This document shows, one piece after another, positions 40,095 through 48,957 of a stretch of 64,000 nt of DNA (within the stretch, counting starts at the first letter, position 1; each line of letters starts with the position of its first letter). Position numbers and translations under genes: made by a program. The DNA comes from Paraburkholderia sp. (GTDB lineage: Bacteria; Pseudomonadota; Gammaproteobacteria; Burkholderiales; Burkholderiaceae), in contig NZ_SCRP01000034.1 in assembly GCF_004298475.1 (NCBI RefSeq), positions 304,587 to 368,586 of the forward strand. Direction: 5' to 3'. The notes under the pieces were generated by a model. The model was given only the letters and a program-made list of their open reading frames with translations. It made no database searches and was not told the origin of the DNA.

Positions 40095-41231
40095 CTACGC
40101 GCCAACTTCGGCAGATGAACCGTGCTTCTGCGTGGTCGTGCTGGCATCGTCCTGCTCCGATACTGCCTTGGCCGCGATCGAATGCGCACCGTCGAGCATC
40201 ACCTGCACGCGCTTGTTGCCAGCCGCCTTCGACGCTGCGCTCACCGACGCGGTCTGGACGGGCGCCTGCGGCGCATTGACAGGCACGTTCCGGCCGCGAG
40301 CGACATCGCGCAAACGCCCGCGCTCGGCCATGACCTTGGCGCCGTAGCCGCCATCGTCCTGCGACGTCGAACCGACGTACAGACGCAGCCCGCCCGGCAC
40401 CGAACCGCCGCGCGCAATGCAGTCCTTCAGCACGAGCGCGCCGACCTTGATGTTCGCGAGCGGATTGAGCGCTGCGCTTTGTCCGCCGAAGTATTGGAAC
40501 TTGTCCGAGTGGACCTTCGACATCACCTGCATCAGCCCCTGCGCACCCACGCCGCTCTCGGCATACGGATTGAAGCCCGACTCGATTGCCATCACGGCAA
40601 GCAACAGCAGCGGATCGAGACCCACTTCACGGCCCGTATCGAACGCGGCTTTCACGAGTTCGCCTACCGGCCCCTGCGCCACGCGATAGCGGCGCGCGAG
40701 GTAGCCGGACACGAGCGACTGCTCACGTTGAGAGACTATGACGCGGTCGTCGCGGGCATCGGGCGTGATGCGTTGAGACGGAATCAGGCGTGCAAGCGAA
40801 CCCACGCTCGGCAGCGAATGCGAATCGAGGCCATTGAGGGTGACGGCGTTCAGCGTCGTCGTCACGCCCGCTTGCGCATTGGCGGCAACGCTTGCGGCAG
40901 CGCCAGCGGTATCGGGTACGAGCGCCACCGGCAGGTTCGCGCCGTCGTTGTCGTCCGTCGCCGCGCCCGGGGGCGCGAAGGACGGCAGCGGGTTGCCTTG
41001 CAGCAGGCGCGCTGGACCGGCCTGCACGGCCGCCGATACGAAGGGCATCAGGCGTGCGGCCAGCGCGCCGCGCCACGTGGGCAGCAGCCAGAGAGCGAGT
41101 GCAAGCAGAACGGCACAGCAGCCAACGAGGCTGAACAGGTTACGACTCAGGCGGGTGCCGCGCTCAAGCAGTGCGCGGAAGCCTTGCGACAGACGTCCGT
41201 CGGCGCGCCACCACATTAACCAGGTATTCAT
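40095..41231 (-). CDS. Lytic transglycosylase, SLT domain
   Basis: The 378-residue protein has an N-terminal membrane anchor (about 33-52), a disordered Ala/Pro/Asp-rich stretch to about 160, and a type I SLT domain. The catalytic Glu217 is in LLAVMAIESGFNPYAES, followed by GAQGLMQVMSKVH, which is typical of MltE/Slt-like enzymes that cleave peptidoglycan glycan strands. The C-terminal 60 residues are low-complexity. It is probably anchored in the inner membrane with the enzyme in the periplasm. Confidence 0.9.
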   Translation of the reverse strand: MNTWLMWWRADGRLSQGFRALLERGTRLSRNLFSLVGCCAVLLALALWLLPTWRGALAARLMPFVSAAVQAGPARLLQGNPLPSFAPPGAATDDNDGANLPVALVPDTAGAAASVAANAQAGVTTTLNAVTLNGLDSHSLPSVGSLARLIPSQRITPDARDDRVIVSQREQSLVSGYLARRYRVAQGPVGELVKAAFDTGREVGLDPLLLLAVMAIESGFNPYAESGVGAQGLMQVMSKVHSDKFQYFGGQSAALNPLANIKVGALVLKDCIARGGSVPGGLRLYVGSTSQDDGGYGAKVMAERGRLRDVARGRNVPVNAPQAPVQTASVSAASKAAGNKRVQVMLDGAHSIAAKAVSEQDDASTTTQKHGSSAEVGA

Positions 41232-41863
41232 CTACAGATCTCCCATGGTGCATGATCCGGCAGACGGGACGGCCAATCGCCAACAACCCATTGCAGGATC
41301 AAGACGCCGCGCGCCCTGGCTGGTGCGGCAGCGACGTCGGGAAAACGGCAAGTACGCCGTGGGTGGAACTCCTCCTGTATTACATACGGCATGGCACGCC
41401 AGGGGCGCGCTCAGGAGTTCTCACGCGAACAGCCAGCGCAAAGGCGCGCTGGCGAAGACTACTTATCTAGACCGTATGAAGCCGTGCAGGGAGTCGGCTT
41501 GACGGCGACGCATCGCGTCTGAAGGACCGGGACGGTGGTTAAAAATTGCAAGCCCTGCAACCAGTGTTTGCGGATTCTAGCAGCGTTTTATAGATCGTCA
41601 ATACTATAGAACACAGAAATCATAACTATTTGTAATAATGAACAGCGTTCAATCCGTCGGGGCCGATACGCCAAGCGCGTTTCCGGCCCATTACGCATTG
41701 TGTCCGGCAGCGTGTGTCAGCCAACACATGTAAAATCGACAATCCAGCTGCCGCGTCTGCCTGCCACGTCCGGCGACGGCGGCCCAATCCGCAGCCCGAT
41801 CCGCGGCCCAACCCGCAGCCCCAGCCGCCGCCTCATGCGGCCCCGGCCATTCACTCGCTCCTG
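41232..41863. other. Divergent intergenic region upstream of ubiD
   Basis: No gene is seen in these 632 bases. An AT-rich patch (about 41,575-41,640) probably holds promoters. From 41,778 to 41,826 there is a degenerate 12-bp GC-rich tandem repeat (CCGCAGCCCGAT-like) that is open in the ubiD frame and would encode a Pro/Asn/Gln tract. I take it as leader rather than coding. Confidence 0.5.
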
Positions 41864-43432
41864 ATGAAATACAAAGACCTGCGCGACTTCGTCGGCCGCC
41901 TCGAGACGCTCGGCGAATTGCGCCGCGTGCCCCAAGCCGTCTCCCCGGTGCTGGAAATGACGGAACTGTGCGACCGCGTCTTGCGCAAAGGCGGTCCGGC
42001 ACTGCTGTTCGAGAACCGCTCGACCCATGCATTCCCGGTGCTCGGCAATCTGTTCGGCACGCCGCGCCGCGTCGCACTCGGCATGGGCATCGATACGCCG
42101 GAAGGCGCGGGTGACGGCGCCGCGCTCGAATCGCTGCGCGACGTCGGGCGTCTCTTGTCGACGCTGAAGGAGCCCGAGCCGCCGCGCGGTCTCAAAGACA
42201 CCGGCAAGCTCTTCACGCTCGCCAAAGCGGTGTGGGACATGGCGCCGAAGACGGTCAGCTCGCCGCCCTGCCAGGAAATCGTCTGGGAGGGCGACGATGT
42301 CGATCTCAACCGGCTCCCGATCCAGACCTGCTGGCCCGGCGACGCCGGTCCGCTCGTCACCTGGGGCCTCACCGTCACGCGCGGACCGAACAAGACGCGC
42401 CAGAACCTCGGCATTTACCGCCAGCAGCTCATCGGCCGCAACCAGCTCATCATGCGCTGGCTCGCGCACCGCGGCGGCGCGCTCGACTTCCGCGAGTTCG
42501 CGCTGAAGAACCCCGGCAAGCCGTATCCGGTAGCCGTCGTGCTCGGCGCCGATCCGGCGACCATCCTCGGCGCCGTCACGCCCGTGCCCGACACGCTCTC
42601 CGAATACCAGTTCGCCGGCCTGCTGCGCGGCGCGCGCACCGAACTCGCGAAGTGCCTGACGCCGGGCGTAGATACGCTGCAGGTGCCCGCGCGCGCCGAA
42701 ATCGTGCTGGAAGGCTTCATCTACCCGCAGTCCGGCGAGCCGGGGGCGGCGCCCGCTAGTGCGCCGCCGCGTCCGTCGAAGGGCGCGAGCGCCGCTTACG
42801 AGCACGCGCTCGAAGGCCCCTACGGCGACCATACGGGTTACTACAACGAACAGGAGTGGTTCCCCGTCTTCACGGTCGAGCGCATCACCATGCGCCGCGA
42901 CGCGATCTATCACTCCACCTACACCGGCAAGCCGCCCGACGAGCCCGCCGTGCTCGGCGTCGCGCTCAACGAAGTGTTCGTGCCCCTGTTGCAGAAACAG
43001 TTTCCCGAGATCACCGACTTCTATCTGCCGCCCGAGGGCTGCAGCTACCGCATGGCGATCGTGCAGATGAAGAAGAGCTATCCCGGGCACGCAAAACGCG
43101 TGATGTTCGGCGTCTGGAGCTTCCTGCGCCAATTCATGTATACAAAGTTCATCGTCGTGGTCGACGATGACGTGAATATCCGGGACTGGAAGGAAGTAAT
43201 CTGGGCAATCACGACGCGCATCGACCCCGCGCGCGATACCGTGCTCGTCGAGAACACGCCGATCGACTATCTTGACTTTGCATCGCCGGTAGCCGGGCTC
43301 GGCTCGAAAATGGGTCTCGACGCGACCAACAAGTGGCCCGGCGAAACCACGCGCGAATGGGGCCGCGCCATCACGATGGACGCCAGCGTGAAAGCGCGCG
43401 TCGACCGGCTTTACGACGAACTGGGGCTCTGA
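41864..43432 (+). CDS. ubiD: 4-hydroxy-3-polyprenylbenzoate decarboxylase
   Basis: The 522-residue enzyme removes the carboxyl group in ubiquinone synthesis and needs the prenylated FMN made by UbiX. It starts [22 protein letters not shown], as in the family, and has PALLFENRS, the metal/prFMN-binding [24 protein letters not shown] region, [33 protein letters not shown] and [19 protein letters not shown] loop rich in Ala/Pro ([16 protein letters not shown]) is inserted after the LEGFIY motif. UbiX is not in the window. Confidence 0.95.
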   Translation: MKYKDLRDFVGRLETLGELRRVPQAVSPVLEMTELCDRVLRKGGPALLFENRSTHAFPVLGNLFGTPRRVALGMGIDTPEGAGDGAALESLRDVGRLLSTLKEPEPPRGLKDTGKLFTLAKAVWDMAPKTVSSPPCQEIVWEGDDVDLNRLPIQTCWPGDAGPLVTWGLTVTRGPNKTRQNLGIYRQQLIGRNQLIMRWLAHRGGALDFREFALKNPGKPYPVAVVLGADPATILGAVTPVPDTLSEYQFAGLLRGARTELAKCLTPGVDTLQVPARAEIVLEGFIYPQSGEPGAAPASAPPRPSKGASAAYEHALEGPYGDHTGYYNEQEWFPVFTVERITMRRDAIYHSTYTGKPPDEPAVLGVALNEVFVPLLQKQFPEITDFYLPPEGCSYRMAIVQMKKSYPGHAKRVMFGVWSFLRQFMYTKFIVVVDDDVNIRDWKEVIWAITTRIDPARDTVLVENTPIDYLDFASPVAGLGSKMGLDATNKWPGETTREWGRAITMDASVKARVDRLYDELGL

Positions 43433-43543
43433 GGCGAAGCGGGTCTTTGAGCCGCGTCGATACGCGCCGCGCGCCAGGCACGGCTCGTATCGACAGACGA
43501 CGCGACAGCCGCCGCGCCGCCGACGCACTCAGGAGACACGAAG

Positions 43544-45016
43544 ATGATGCTGTTCGCAACGGAGCGCCTCACGCAGCTGAAGGACCCCGCCCTCTTCAAG
43601 ACGCGCGCCTACATCGACGGCGAATGGAGCGGCAGCACGACGGACTTTGCCGTGCTCGATCCCGCCGACAACACGGAGATCGCGCGCGTCCCTGACCTGG
43701 GCGCCGACGAGGCAAGGCGCGCGATTGCCGCCGCGCACGCCGCCCTGCCAGCGTGGAGCGCGAAAACCGGCAAGGCGCGCGCGGCGATCCTGCGCCACTG
43801 GTTCGATCTCGTGATCGAACACGCCGACGACCTCGCCACGATCATGACCGCCGAGCAAGGCAAGCCGCTTGCGGAAGCGCGCGGCGAAGTCATCTACGGC
43901 GCGTCGTTCCTCGAATGGTTCGCTGAAGAAGCAAAGCGCGTGAACGGCGACGTCCTTGCGAGTCCCGCCACCGACAGAAAATTAGTGGTCCTGAAGCAGC
44001 CGATCGGTGTATGCGCATCCATCACGCCGTGGAATTTCCCGATCGCGATGATCACGCGTAAAGTCGCACCGGCAATCGCGGCGGGCTGCACGATCGTCGT
44101 GAAGCCCGCCGAGCAAACGCCGCTCTGCGCACTCGCGCTCGCGGAACTCGCGCAGCGCGCGGGCGTGCCGCGCGGCGTGTTCAACGTCGTGACGGCCGAC
44201 GCGGCGAATTCAATTGAAATCGGCAAGGCATTGTGCGAGAGCGACGTCGTACGACACCTGTCGTTTACCGGATCGACGCCGGTAGGCCGCATCCTCATGC
44301 AGCAATGCGCGCCGACGGTCAAGAAACTCGCGCTCGAACTCGGCGGCCACGCGCCGTTCATCGTTTTCGACGACGCCGATATCGACGCAGCCGTCGAAGG
44401 CGCGGTGATTTCGAAGTATCGCAACGCGGGCCAGACCTGCGTCTGCACGAACCGTTTCTATGCGCACGATTCGATCTACGACGCGTTCGTCGAAAAGCTC
44501 GCCGCGGCGACGCGCAGGATCCGCGTCGGCAACGGCTTCGAGGCGGGCGTGACGCAAGGCCCGCTGATCGACGACGCCGCAGTCGAAAAGGTCGCGCTGC
44601 ATATCGACGATGCGAGCGCGAAAGGCGCAACGCTCATCACCGGCGGCGGCGTGCGCGAGGGCCGCTTCGTCGAACCGACTGTGCTCGCGAACGTCACGCG
44701 CGACATGCTGATCGCGCGGGAAGAGACGTTCGGCCCGGTCGCCGCGGTGTTCCGCTTCAGCGACGAAGCGGAAGCAATCGCGCTCGCCAACGACACGGAA
44801 TTCGGTCTCGCCGCGTATTTCTACAGTCGCGACATCGGCCGCGTGTGGCGCGTAGCCGAGGCGCTCGAATACGGCATGGTCGGCATCAACACGGGCCTCA
44901 TTTCGAACGAGGTGGCGCCGTTCGGCGGCGTCAAGCAATCGGGGTTCGGCCGCGAAGGCTCGAAATACGGCATCGACGAGTATGTCGAACTGAAATACCT
45001 GTGTATTGGCGTTTGA
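43544..45016 (+). CDS. gabD: NAD(P)-dependent succinate-semialdehyde dehydrogenase
   Basis: The 490-residue aldehyde dehydrogenase oxidises succinate semialdehyde, the last step of GABA degradation. The motifs are PWNFPIAMITRKVAPAIAAGCTIVVKPAEQTPL, FTGSTPVGRILM, the general base Glu265 in LELGGHAPF and the nucleophile Cys299 in NAGQTCVCTNRF. The CxC arrangement around the nucleophile and the EVAPFGGVKQSGFGREGSKYGIDEYVELKYLC end are typical of GabD. No gabT is adjacent. A close homologue such as glutarate-semialdehyde dehydrogenase cannot be excluded. Confidence 0.92.
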   Translation: MMLFATERLTQLKDPALFKTRAYIDGEWSGSTTDFAVLDPADNTEIARVPDLGADEARRAIAAAHAALPAWSAKTGKARAAILRHWFDLVIEHADDLATIMTAEQGKPLAEARGEVIYGASFLEWFAEEAKRVNGDVLASPATDRKLVVLKQPIGVCASITPWNFPIAMITRKVAPAIAAGCTIVVKPAEQTPLCALALAELAQRAGVPRGVFNVVTADAANSIEIGKALCESDVVRHLSFTGSTPVGRILMQQCAPTVKKLALELGGHAPFIVFDDADIDAAVEGAVISKYRNAGQTCVCTNRFYAHDSIYDAFVEKLAAATRRIRVGNGFEAGVTQGPLIDDAAVEKVALHIDDASAKGATLITGGGVREGRFVEPTVLANVTRDMLIAREETFGPVAAVFRFSDEAEAIALANDTEFGLAAYFYSRDIGRVWRVAEALEYGMVGINTGLISNEVAPFGGVKQSGFGREGSKYGIDEYVELKYLCIGV

Positions 45017-45275
45017 GGACCGAACGCTTACTACTTGCGCTGCCGTAACGCGCGCTCCCGCAGACGCGGCGGGCGCGCGCGTGCCATGTCTTTTCGGCGC
45101 TGCGGTTCGCGTACTTCTCGTAGAGCGTGATCGTCCACGGCTATCGCGACCTGAACTCACGCGGCCAACGTCCAACGTTTACGCGGAAGAAAAAAGCAAA
45201 CGGCGCAACGCGGCCCGAGCCTGCGTTACGCCGTAGCGCACAGCACATGTTGCAGGGCGGCAGCCGCCGCCCATG

Positions 45276-45590
45276 TCACCAATGCCGGTAATGACCGCGA
45301 CCGCGATAGTAGCCGCCATAACCACCGTACCCACCGTAGCCGTACGGACGATGCCAGTACGGCCCCCCGCCCCAGTAACCGCCAACCACCACTGCGGGCG
45401 GCGGCGCGTAGACGACCGGCGGCGGGGCATAAACGACGGGCGGCGGCACATAGACCGGCGCCGCGTACACCGGATACGCAGGCGCGACCGGAATGCCGAT
45501 ACCGATGCCCACCGAAACATGCGCCTCGGCTGCGCTGACGAGCCCCAGACCCAGCACAGCGGCAACGATAAACGAAACGGTCTTTTTCAC
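45276..45590 (-). CDS. Small secreted Pro/Gly/Tyr-rich (PXPV-repeat) protein
   Basis: The 104-residue protein starts at a GTG (45590) with GGAGAAGGGA upstream. A signal peptide (KKTVSFIVAAVLGLGLVSAAEA) is followed by a proline-valine-tyrosine repeat region (VYAPPPVVYAPPPAVVV) and a glycine-tyrosine tail (YGYGGYGGYGGYY) ending in RGHYRHW. Such PXPV proteins are common in Burkholderia and are of unknown, probably envelope, function. The low complexity means homology should be judged by length and layout. Confidence 0.8.
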   Translation of the reverse strand: MKKTVSFIVAAVLGLGLVSAAEAHVSVGIGIGIPVAPAYPVYAAPVYVPPPVVYAPPPVVYAPPPAVVVGGYWGGGPYWHRPYGYGGYGGYGGYYRGRGHYRHW

Positions 45591-45995
45591 TTCCCTTCTC
45601 CTGACAGCCGACAACGGCGCCAATTCACATGACGGCACAACTTGCGATTCAAATGTATCGAAAACGCAGCGTGCCAGCATTGGCCATTTGTTGCAAATTG
45701 CAATCCCATCCTCATGCCTCGCGGCGCGCCTCCTCAGCGAAGCGACGCAACGTCATCCGTGAAAGCCCCTGGAAAGGCGCTGCCGAGGCCTGGATTGCCA
45801 TCCGTGGTGCGGCGCGATCGTTGTGGCGGTCAAAACGGCGCGGCGTGGCAACCGGTGCGGTAAAGATTGATTACAAAATCGGTTCAAACCACGGGCAAAC
45901 GCGACCTGTAACGTGGCGCACAAACGACGATGCCCGGTCGGGAACCGGGCATCGCTCGTTGCCGCAGACGGCGGCTGCGGGCCGCTCGTCCGGCG
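45591..45995. other. Intergenic with a perfect hairpin at 45927-45953
   Basis: No gene is seen. Eleven-base arms CGATGCCCGGT / ACCGGGCATCG with a five-base loop lie 42 bp beyond the stop of the leftward 53-residue ORF and may end it (GTCGTTTGTG follows on that strand). The left part should contain the promoter of the PXPV gene. Confidence 0.55.
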
Positions 45996-46157
45996 TCATC
46001 CGACCTTCACATAGGTGAACTCGCGTATGACATTCGGGGGAACATAGGCGCCACTGATCTGCACCCTGGGCTTCAGGCGCTTTTTCTGATCCCACCAACG
46101 GCGGCGCTGGCCAGGTGTAAGAAACCGAAGATGCTTCCGGTAAGCAAAGATGCTCAT
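45996..46157 (-). CDS. Small basic protein, function unknown
   Basis: The 53-residue protein (MSIFAYRKHLRFLTPGQRRRW...) is rich in Arg, Lys and aromatic residues and ends VIREFTYVKVG. GGGAG lies six bases upstream of the ATG, which supports translation. No domain is recognised. A hairpin downstream suggests its own transcript. Confidence 0.55.
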   Translation of the reverse strand: MSIFAYRKHLRFLTPGQRRRWWDQKKRLKPRVQISGAYVPPNVIREFTYVKVG

Positions 46158-46581
46158 GGTGGACTCCCGAATCGGACTACCGACAGGAAACAACGCACGA
46201 CTTCAACAGCAAAAACCGAAACCCTGGAAAGTATTGTGCGCAAAATCCGGGGCGTCGGCTGCAGTGTTGCGAGATAGCCGCACCGAAGCACCCCGTGTAC
46301 CCATCCGCATGCCGCACGCGCGTTGTCCACGCCGCGCGTGCGTTCATGCCATCGCATTCCGTGTCGCGACTGCATCCTGCCAGCAGCCTGGGCGCGCGCC
46401 GCGCCTTGTGCCGCCGATGCACCGCGCACCGATATTTCTCCCTGATCGCCGGGCTGCCATCCGACGTGCGCGGCAGCCCATGGTGCCTCTCCCGAATAAT
46501 CGTTTTAGCTGCACCCGGTGCCGCGCATCGGTACGACAGCGAACAGAGCGTGTGCTGGGGCGCCTTGCCGGTGCTTTGCGC

Positions 46582-46625
46582 CCGCTTTGTATCCGCTTTG
46601 TATCCGCTTTGTGCCCGCTTCGTCC
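46582..46625. repeat. 11-bp tandem repeat, four copies
   Basis: Units begin at 46582, 46593, 46604 and 46615 with consensus CCGCTTTGTAT; the last two have changed 3' ends. The period of 11 is not a multiple of three, which argues against coding function. Confidence 0.85.
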
Positions 46626-46685
46626 TGCCGCTTCCACAGCGGCGCGCCAACGCGACAGAGTGGAACAACTTTACCCGGTTACCTC

Positions 46686-46711
46686 AAAAAACGTCGAGCC
46701 TGATGCTCGAC
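46686..46711 (-). terminator. Orphan minus-strand terminator-like hairpin
   Basis: Reading the minus strand, GTCGAGC-ATCAG-GCTCGAC is followed directly by GTTTTTTG. No annotated minus-strand gene ends here, so it may terminate an uncharacterised short transcript. Confidence 0.55.
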
Positions 46712-46847
46712 AAAAGGGCTTCGGCGCGACGCCGCGCGCCGAAGCGCACTGCACCGGCAAAAGCCGTGGTAATGTGGCAAACGGCGCGCGCGCCGCCGGA
46801 CCACGCAGCGCCCGCTACGCTACGGGATTCACCGACGAGAACGCACA

Positions 46848-47018
46848 ATGATCAAGGTCAGCATCCTTTATCCGCACCGCCAGAACGGGCGCTTCGACAG
46901 CGAGTACTACACCACGCGGCACATGCCGCTCGCGCAGACGCTTCTCGACGACATTCCCAACTACACCGACAGCGGAAATGGCACGATCCTGATCAGCGAG
47001 ATCAAGGTATCGGTCTGA
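46848..47018 (+). pseudogene. EthD-like protein with apparent internal deletion
   Basis: The 56-codon frame reads MIKVSILYPHRQNGRFDSEYY, then HMPLAQTLLDDIPNYT and ends ILISEIKVSV. EthD-family proteins of about 100 residues begin with MIKVSVLYP...FD.dYY...HMPL and end with DIPNYT...iQiSEv. Here the N- and C-terminal parts are joined directly, so roughly 40-45 central residues appear to be missing in frame. The reading frame itself is intact, with no frameshift. It may be non-functional. yggT follows 48 bp downstream. Confidence 0.65.
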
Positions 47019-47066
47019 TTCCAGTTCCGCTTGCGCGGCCCCAACCACACGAAAGAAAGGACACCG

Positions 47067-47630
47067 ATGTTCGGCGATATCGCCCGTTTTCTGCTCAACA
47101 CGATCTTCACATTGTTCGGCGCCGCCCTGCTCCTGCGCGCATGGCTGCAGTTCGTTCGCGTACCCGCCTACAACCCCGTGACTCACGCCGTACAACAGGT
47201 CACTAACTGGATCGTGCTGCCGTTGCGGCGCGTTATCCCGGGTCTGCGCGGCATCGACTGGGCGAGCATCGTGGCCGCGCTGGTCGCGGCCATCGTCTAC
47301 GTGCTGCTGATGTTCTGGCTCGGGGGCATCGATCTGGTCAGCCAGTTGCCGATGCTCGTGATCGTCGCAGTGCTGACGGTCGTGAAGTGGGCGCTCAACC
47401 TGCTTTTCTGGCTGACGATCCTCATGGCGCTGCTGTCGTGGCTCAATCCGCGCTCGCCCGCCATGCCGGTGCTGTTCGAGCTGACCGCACCGTTCCTGAA
47501 CCCGCTGCGGCGCATCCTGCCGCAAATGGGCGGACTCGATCTTTCGCCGATCCTGCTGTTCGTGATCGTGCAGGTGCTGCTGATGGTGATCACGCGCGCC
47601 GTCGTCTCGCTTACGCTCTTCGGGATCTGA
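47067..47630 (+). CDS. YggT family membrane protein
   Basis: The 187-residue inner-membrane protein contains two YggT repeats, each with a hydrophobic pair of helices and the F...L.PLRR.IP motif: VTNWIVLPLRRVIPGLRGIDWASIV and LTAPFLNPLRRILPQMGGLDLSPILLF. AAAGGA precedes the ATG at 47067. YggT proteins are linked to osmotic tolerance and, as YlmG, to division or cytochrome assembly; function here is uncertain. Confidence 0.9.
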   Translation: MFGDIARFLLNTIFTLFGAALLLRAWLQFVRVPAYNPVTHAVQQVTNWIVLPLRRVIPGLRGIDWASIVAALVAAIVYVLLMFWLGGIDLVSQLPMLVIVAVLTVVKWALNLLFWLTILMALLSWLNPRSPAMPVLFELTAPFLNPLRRILPQMGGLDLSPILLFVIVQVLLMVITRAVVSLTLFGI

Positions 47631-47769
47631 TCGCGCTTGCCTTGCGGTGCGCGCTGCGCGCGCCGCAGCGCGTTCAGGGACCGAACGGCGCAACCAGCAA
47701 ATGCCCGTACTGCCGAGGCTACGACAACGCCCTAACGCACCGCAATTGAGCATCATTTGACGCCATAAT

Positions 47770-47790
47770 CCGTGCATCTCCATTGCACGG
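47770..47790. promoter_or_regulatory. Inverted repeat, candidate vapB operator
   Basis: CCGTGCA-TCTCCAT-TGCACGG has perfect seven-base arms and directly abuts the vapB RBS. A VapB dimer site that could block transcription or translation is inferred. Confidence 0.65.
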
Positions 47791-47798
47791 AGGCTCCC

Positions 47799-47996
47799 AT
47801 GCGCACCACTATTTCCCTTCACGACGACCTGGTCATGAAGGCTCAGGCGTACACGGGCGTCGAAGCGAAAACGGCTCTTGTACGCGAAGCGCTAAAGGCG
47901 CTGATCCAGCGCGAGGCCGCAAAACGACTCGCGAACCTTGGCGGCAGTCAACCGGGGATCAAGGCGGCGCCGCGTCGTCGGCAGGACGTCGAATGA
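47799..47996 (+). CDS. vapB: VapB-family antitoxin
   Basis: The 65-residue protein begins MRTTISLHDDLVMKAQAYTGVEAKTALVREALKALIQREAAKRL, the ribbon-helix-helix of the VapB (type II) group. The C-terminal SQPGIKAAPRRRQ is the toxin-wrapping tail. GGAGG lies upstream of the ATG. The stop overlaps the vapC start (ATGA). Confidence 0.88.
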   Translation: MRTTISLHDDLVMKAQAYTGVEAKTALVREALKALIQREAAKRLANLGGSQPGIKAAPRRRQDVE

Positions 47997-48157
47997 TCCT
48001 TGTCGATACATCAATCTGGATCGATCATCTCGGCCATTCGGATCCCGTCCTGATTGACCTGCTTATGGGTGAGCGGGTGCTGGCTCATCCGTATGTCATA
48101 GATGAGATTTCGCTCGATAGTTTTCACGTCAGCGTCCGGAAATCCCGTCTACCGTAA
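47993..48157 (+). pseudogene. vapC: VapC toxin, truncated after about residue 44
   Basis: The frame begins MILVDTSIWIDHLGHSDPVL and LLMGERVLAHPYVIDEI, a perfect PIN-domain start including the first catalytic Asp in VDTS. After about residue 44 the sequence diverges (SFHVSVRKSRLP) and stops at 54 residues, against about 130 in intact VapC. The remaining acidic residues of the nuclease site are absent, so the toxin should be inactive. The break lies close to tRNA-Gly. Confidence 0.85.
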
Positions 48158-48188
48158 TCACGTCAAACCCTGTAAAATGGCGCGCTCT

Positions 48189-48263
48189 GCGGGCGTCGTA
48201 TAATGGCTATTACCCCAGCTTCCCAAGCTGGAGACGTGGGTTCGATTCCCATCGCCCGCTCCA
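48189..48263 (+). tRNA. tRNA-Gly(CCC)
   Basis: Acceptor arms GCGGGCG (48189-48195) and CGCCCGC (48253-48259) pair, with T discriminator and encoded CCA. The anticodon stem CCAGC/GCTGG encloses TT-CCC-AA, giving anticodon CCC. The T arm GTGGG-TTCGATT-CCCAT is normal. Confidence 0.97.
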
Positions 48264-48456
48264 CATCGGCTTGCCAGCCTCCCTACGGACCACAGCGGAA
48301 CCTCAACGGGAGCACTGCGGGAGCGCAGCGCGGGCACGCCAGGTTGACCTGAATTCCCCCGTCGCACGTTCCTGCTCCGGCGTCTACCGCCCACTGGCCT
48401 GCCCCATTTCCCTCTCTTGAGCGACTCGCCTGGCGCATGCCGCGGGGCTGTCATCG

Positions 48457-48681
48457 ATGGAACGATTTTTCATGCCTCGCAAGCGCGCCATCGCGCTGAT
48501 CGTGGGCGCCCGCAACGATCTGCTCTCGCACGCCGCTGAGCGAATTCCGGCCGACGCCCAGCCCCTTAACGAAACGGCTGCCCAACTCGAGCGCCTGTTG
48601 CTCGACGTTCGTGCCGGCCGGATCAACGAATTCGAGCTGCATCACCCGGCGCATATTCACGTCTGGATCTCCGCCGACTGA
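48457..48681 (+). CDS. Small conserved-looking protein, function unknown
   Basis: The 74-residue protein reads MERFFMPRKRAIALIVGARNDLLSH and then ADAQPLNETAAQLERLLLDVRAGRINEFELHHPAHIHVWISAD. Coding character is good (no low-complexity, balanced composition), with a predicted alpha/beta pattern. A second ATG at 48472 is a possible start. I do not recognise the family. It lies between tRNA-Gly and trmB on the same strand. Confidence 0.55.
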   Translation: MERFFMPRKRAIALIVGARNDLLSHAAERIPADAQPLNETAAQLERLLLDVRAGRINEFELHHPAHIHVWISAD

Positions 48682-48957
48682 ACGCCCGAAAGGCGCTCGC
48701 CGAGTGCCAAATAAGCGGCGAACAAGCGCCAAACAAGCACCCGCAGCAGCGCCGGACGTACGCGCCTGCGCTGCTATAATGCGCGACGAATTCAGGGCCG
48801 GTCGCACCTCGCGCGCGGTGCACGTGCGAGACTCGCGGGTTCCGGTCCGCCGCAGGCCACAACCGCCGCCTGAGCCCGATCCCGTGTCAGGCAGCAGCGA
48901 ACGCAAGGCTCGCCGTTCGATGCCGTACCCGCTGCCCCCACCTTCCCATCCTCGAAC

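Larger units (their letters stand above)
46158..46847. other. Intergenic, no confident gene; tandem repeat and orphan terminator
   Basis: These 690 bases hold several overlapping open frames on both strands with no RBS and Arg/Ala/Cys-rich translations, which I reject. Two structured elements are present, an 11-bp tandem repeat and a minus-strand terminator-like hairpin, listed separately. Confidence 0.5.

Noticed and set aside
41714-41863. N-terminal extension of UbiD with Pro/Asn/Gln repeats
   Set aside because: The family starts at MKYKDLRDF; the extension is encoded by a 12-bp GC repeat and lacks an RBS.
46154-46668. Overlapping minus- and plus-strand frames of 90-160 codons between the 53-residue ORF and the EthD-like gene
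   Set aside because: Arg/Ala/Cys-rich translations, no RBS and no domain; they cross a non-triplet tandem repeat.
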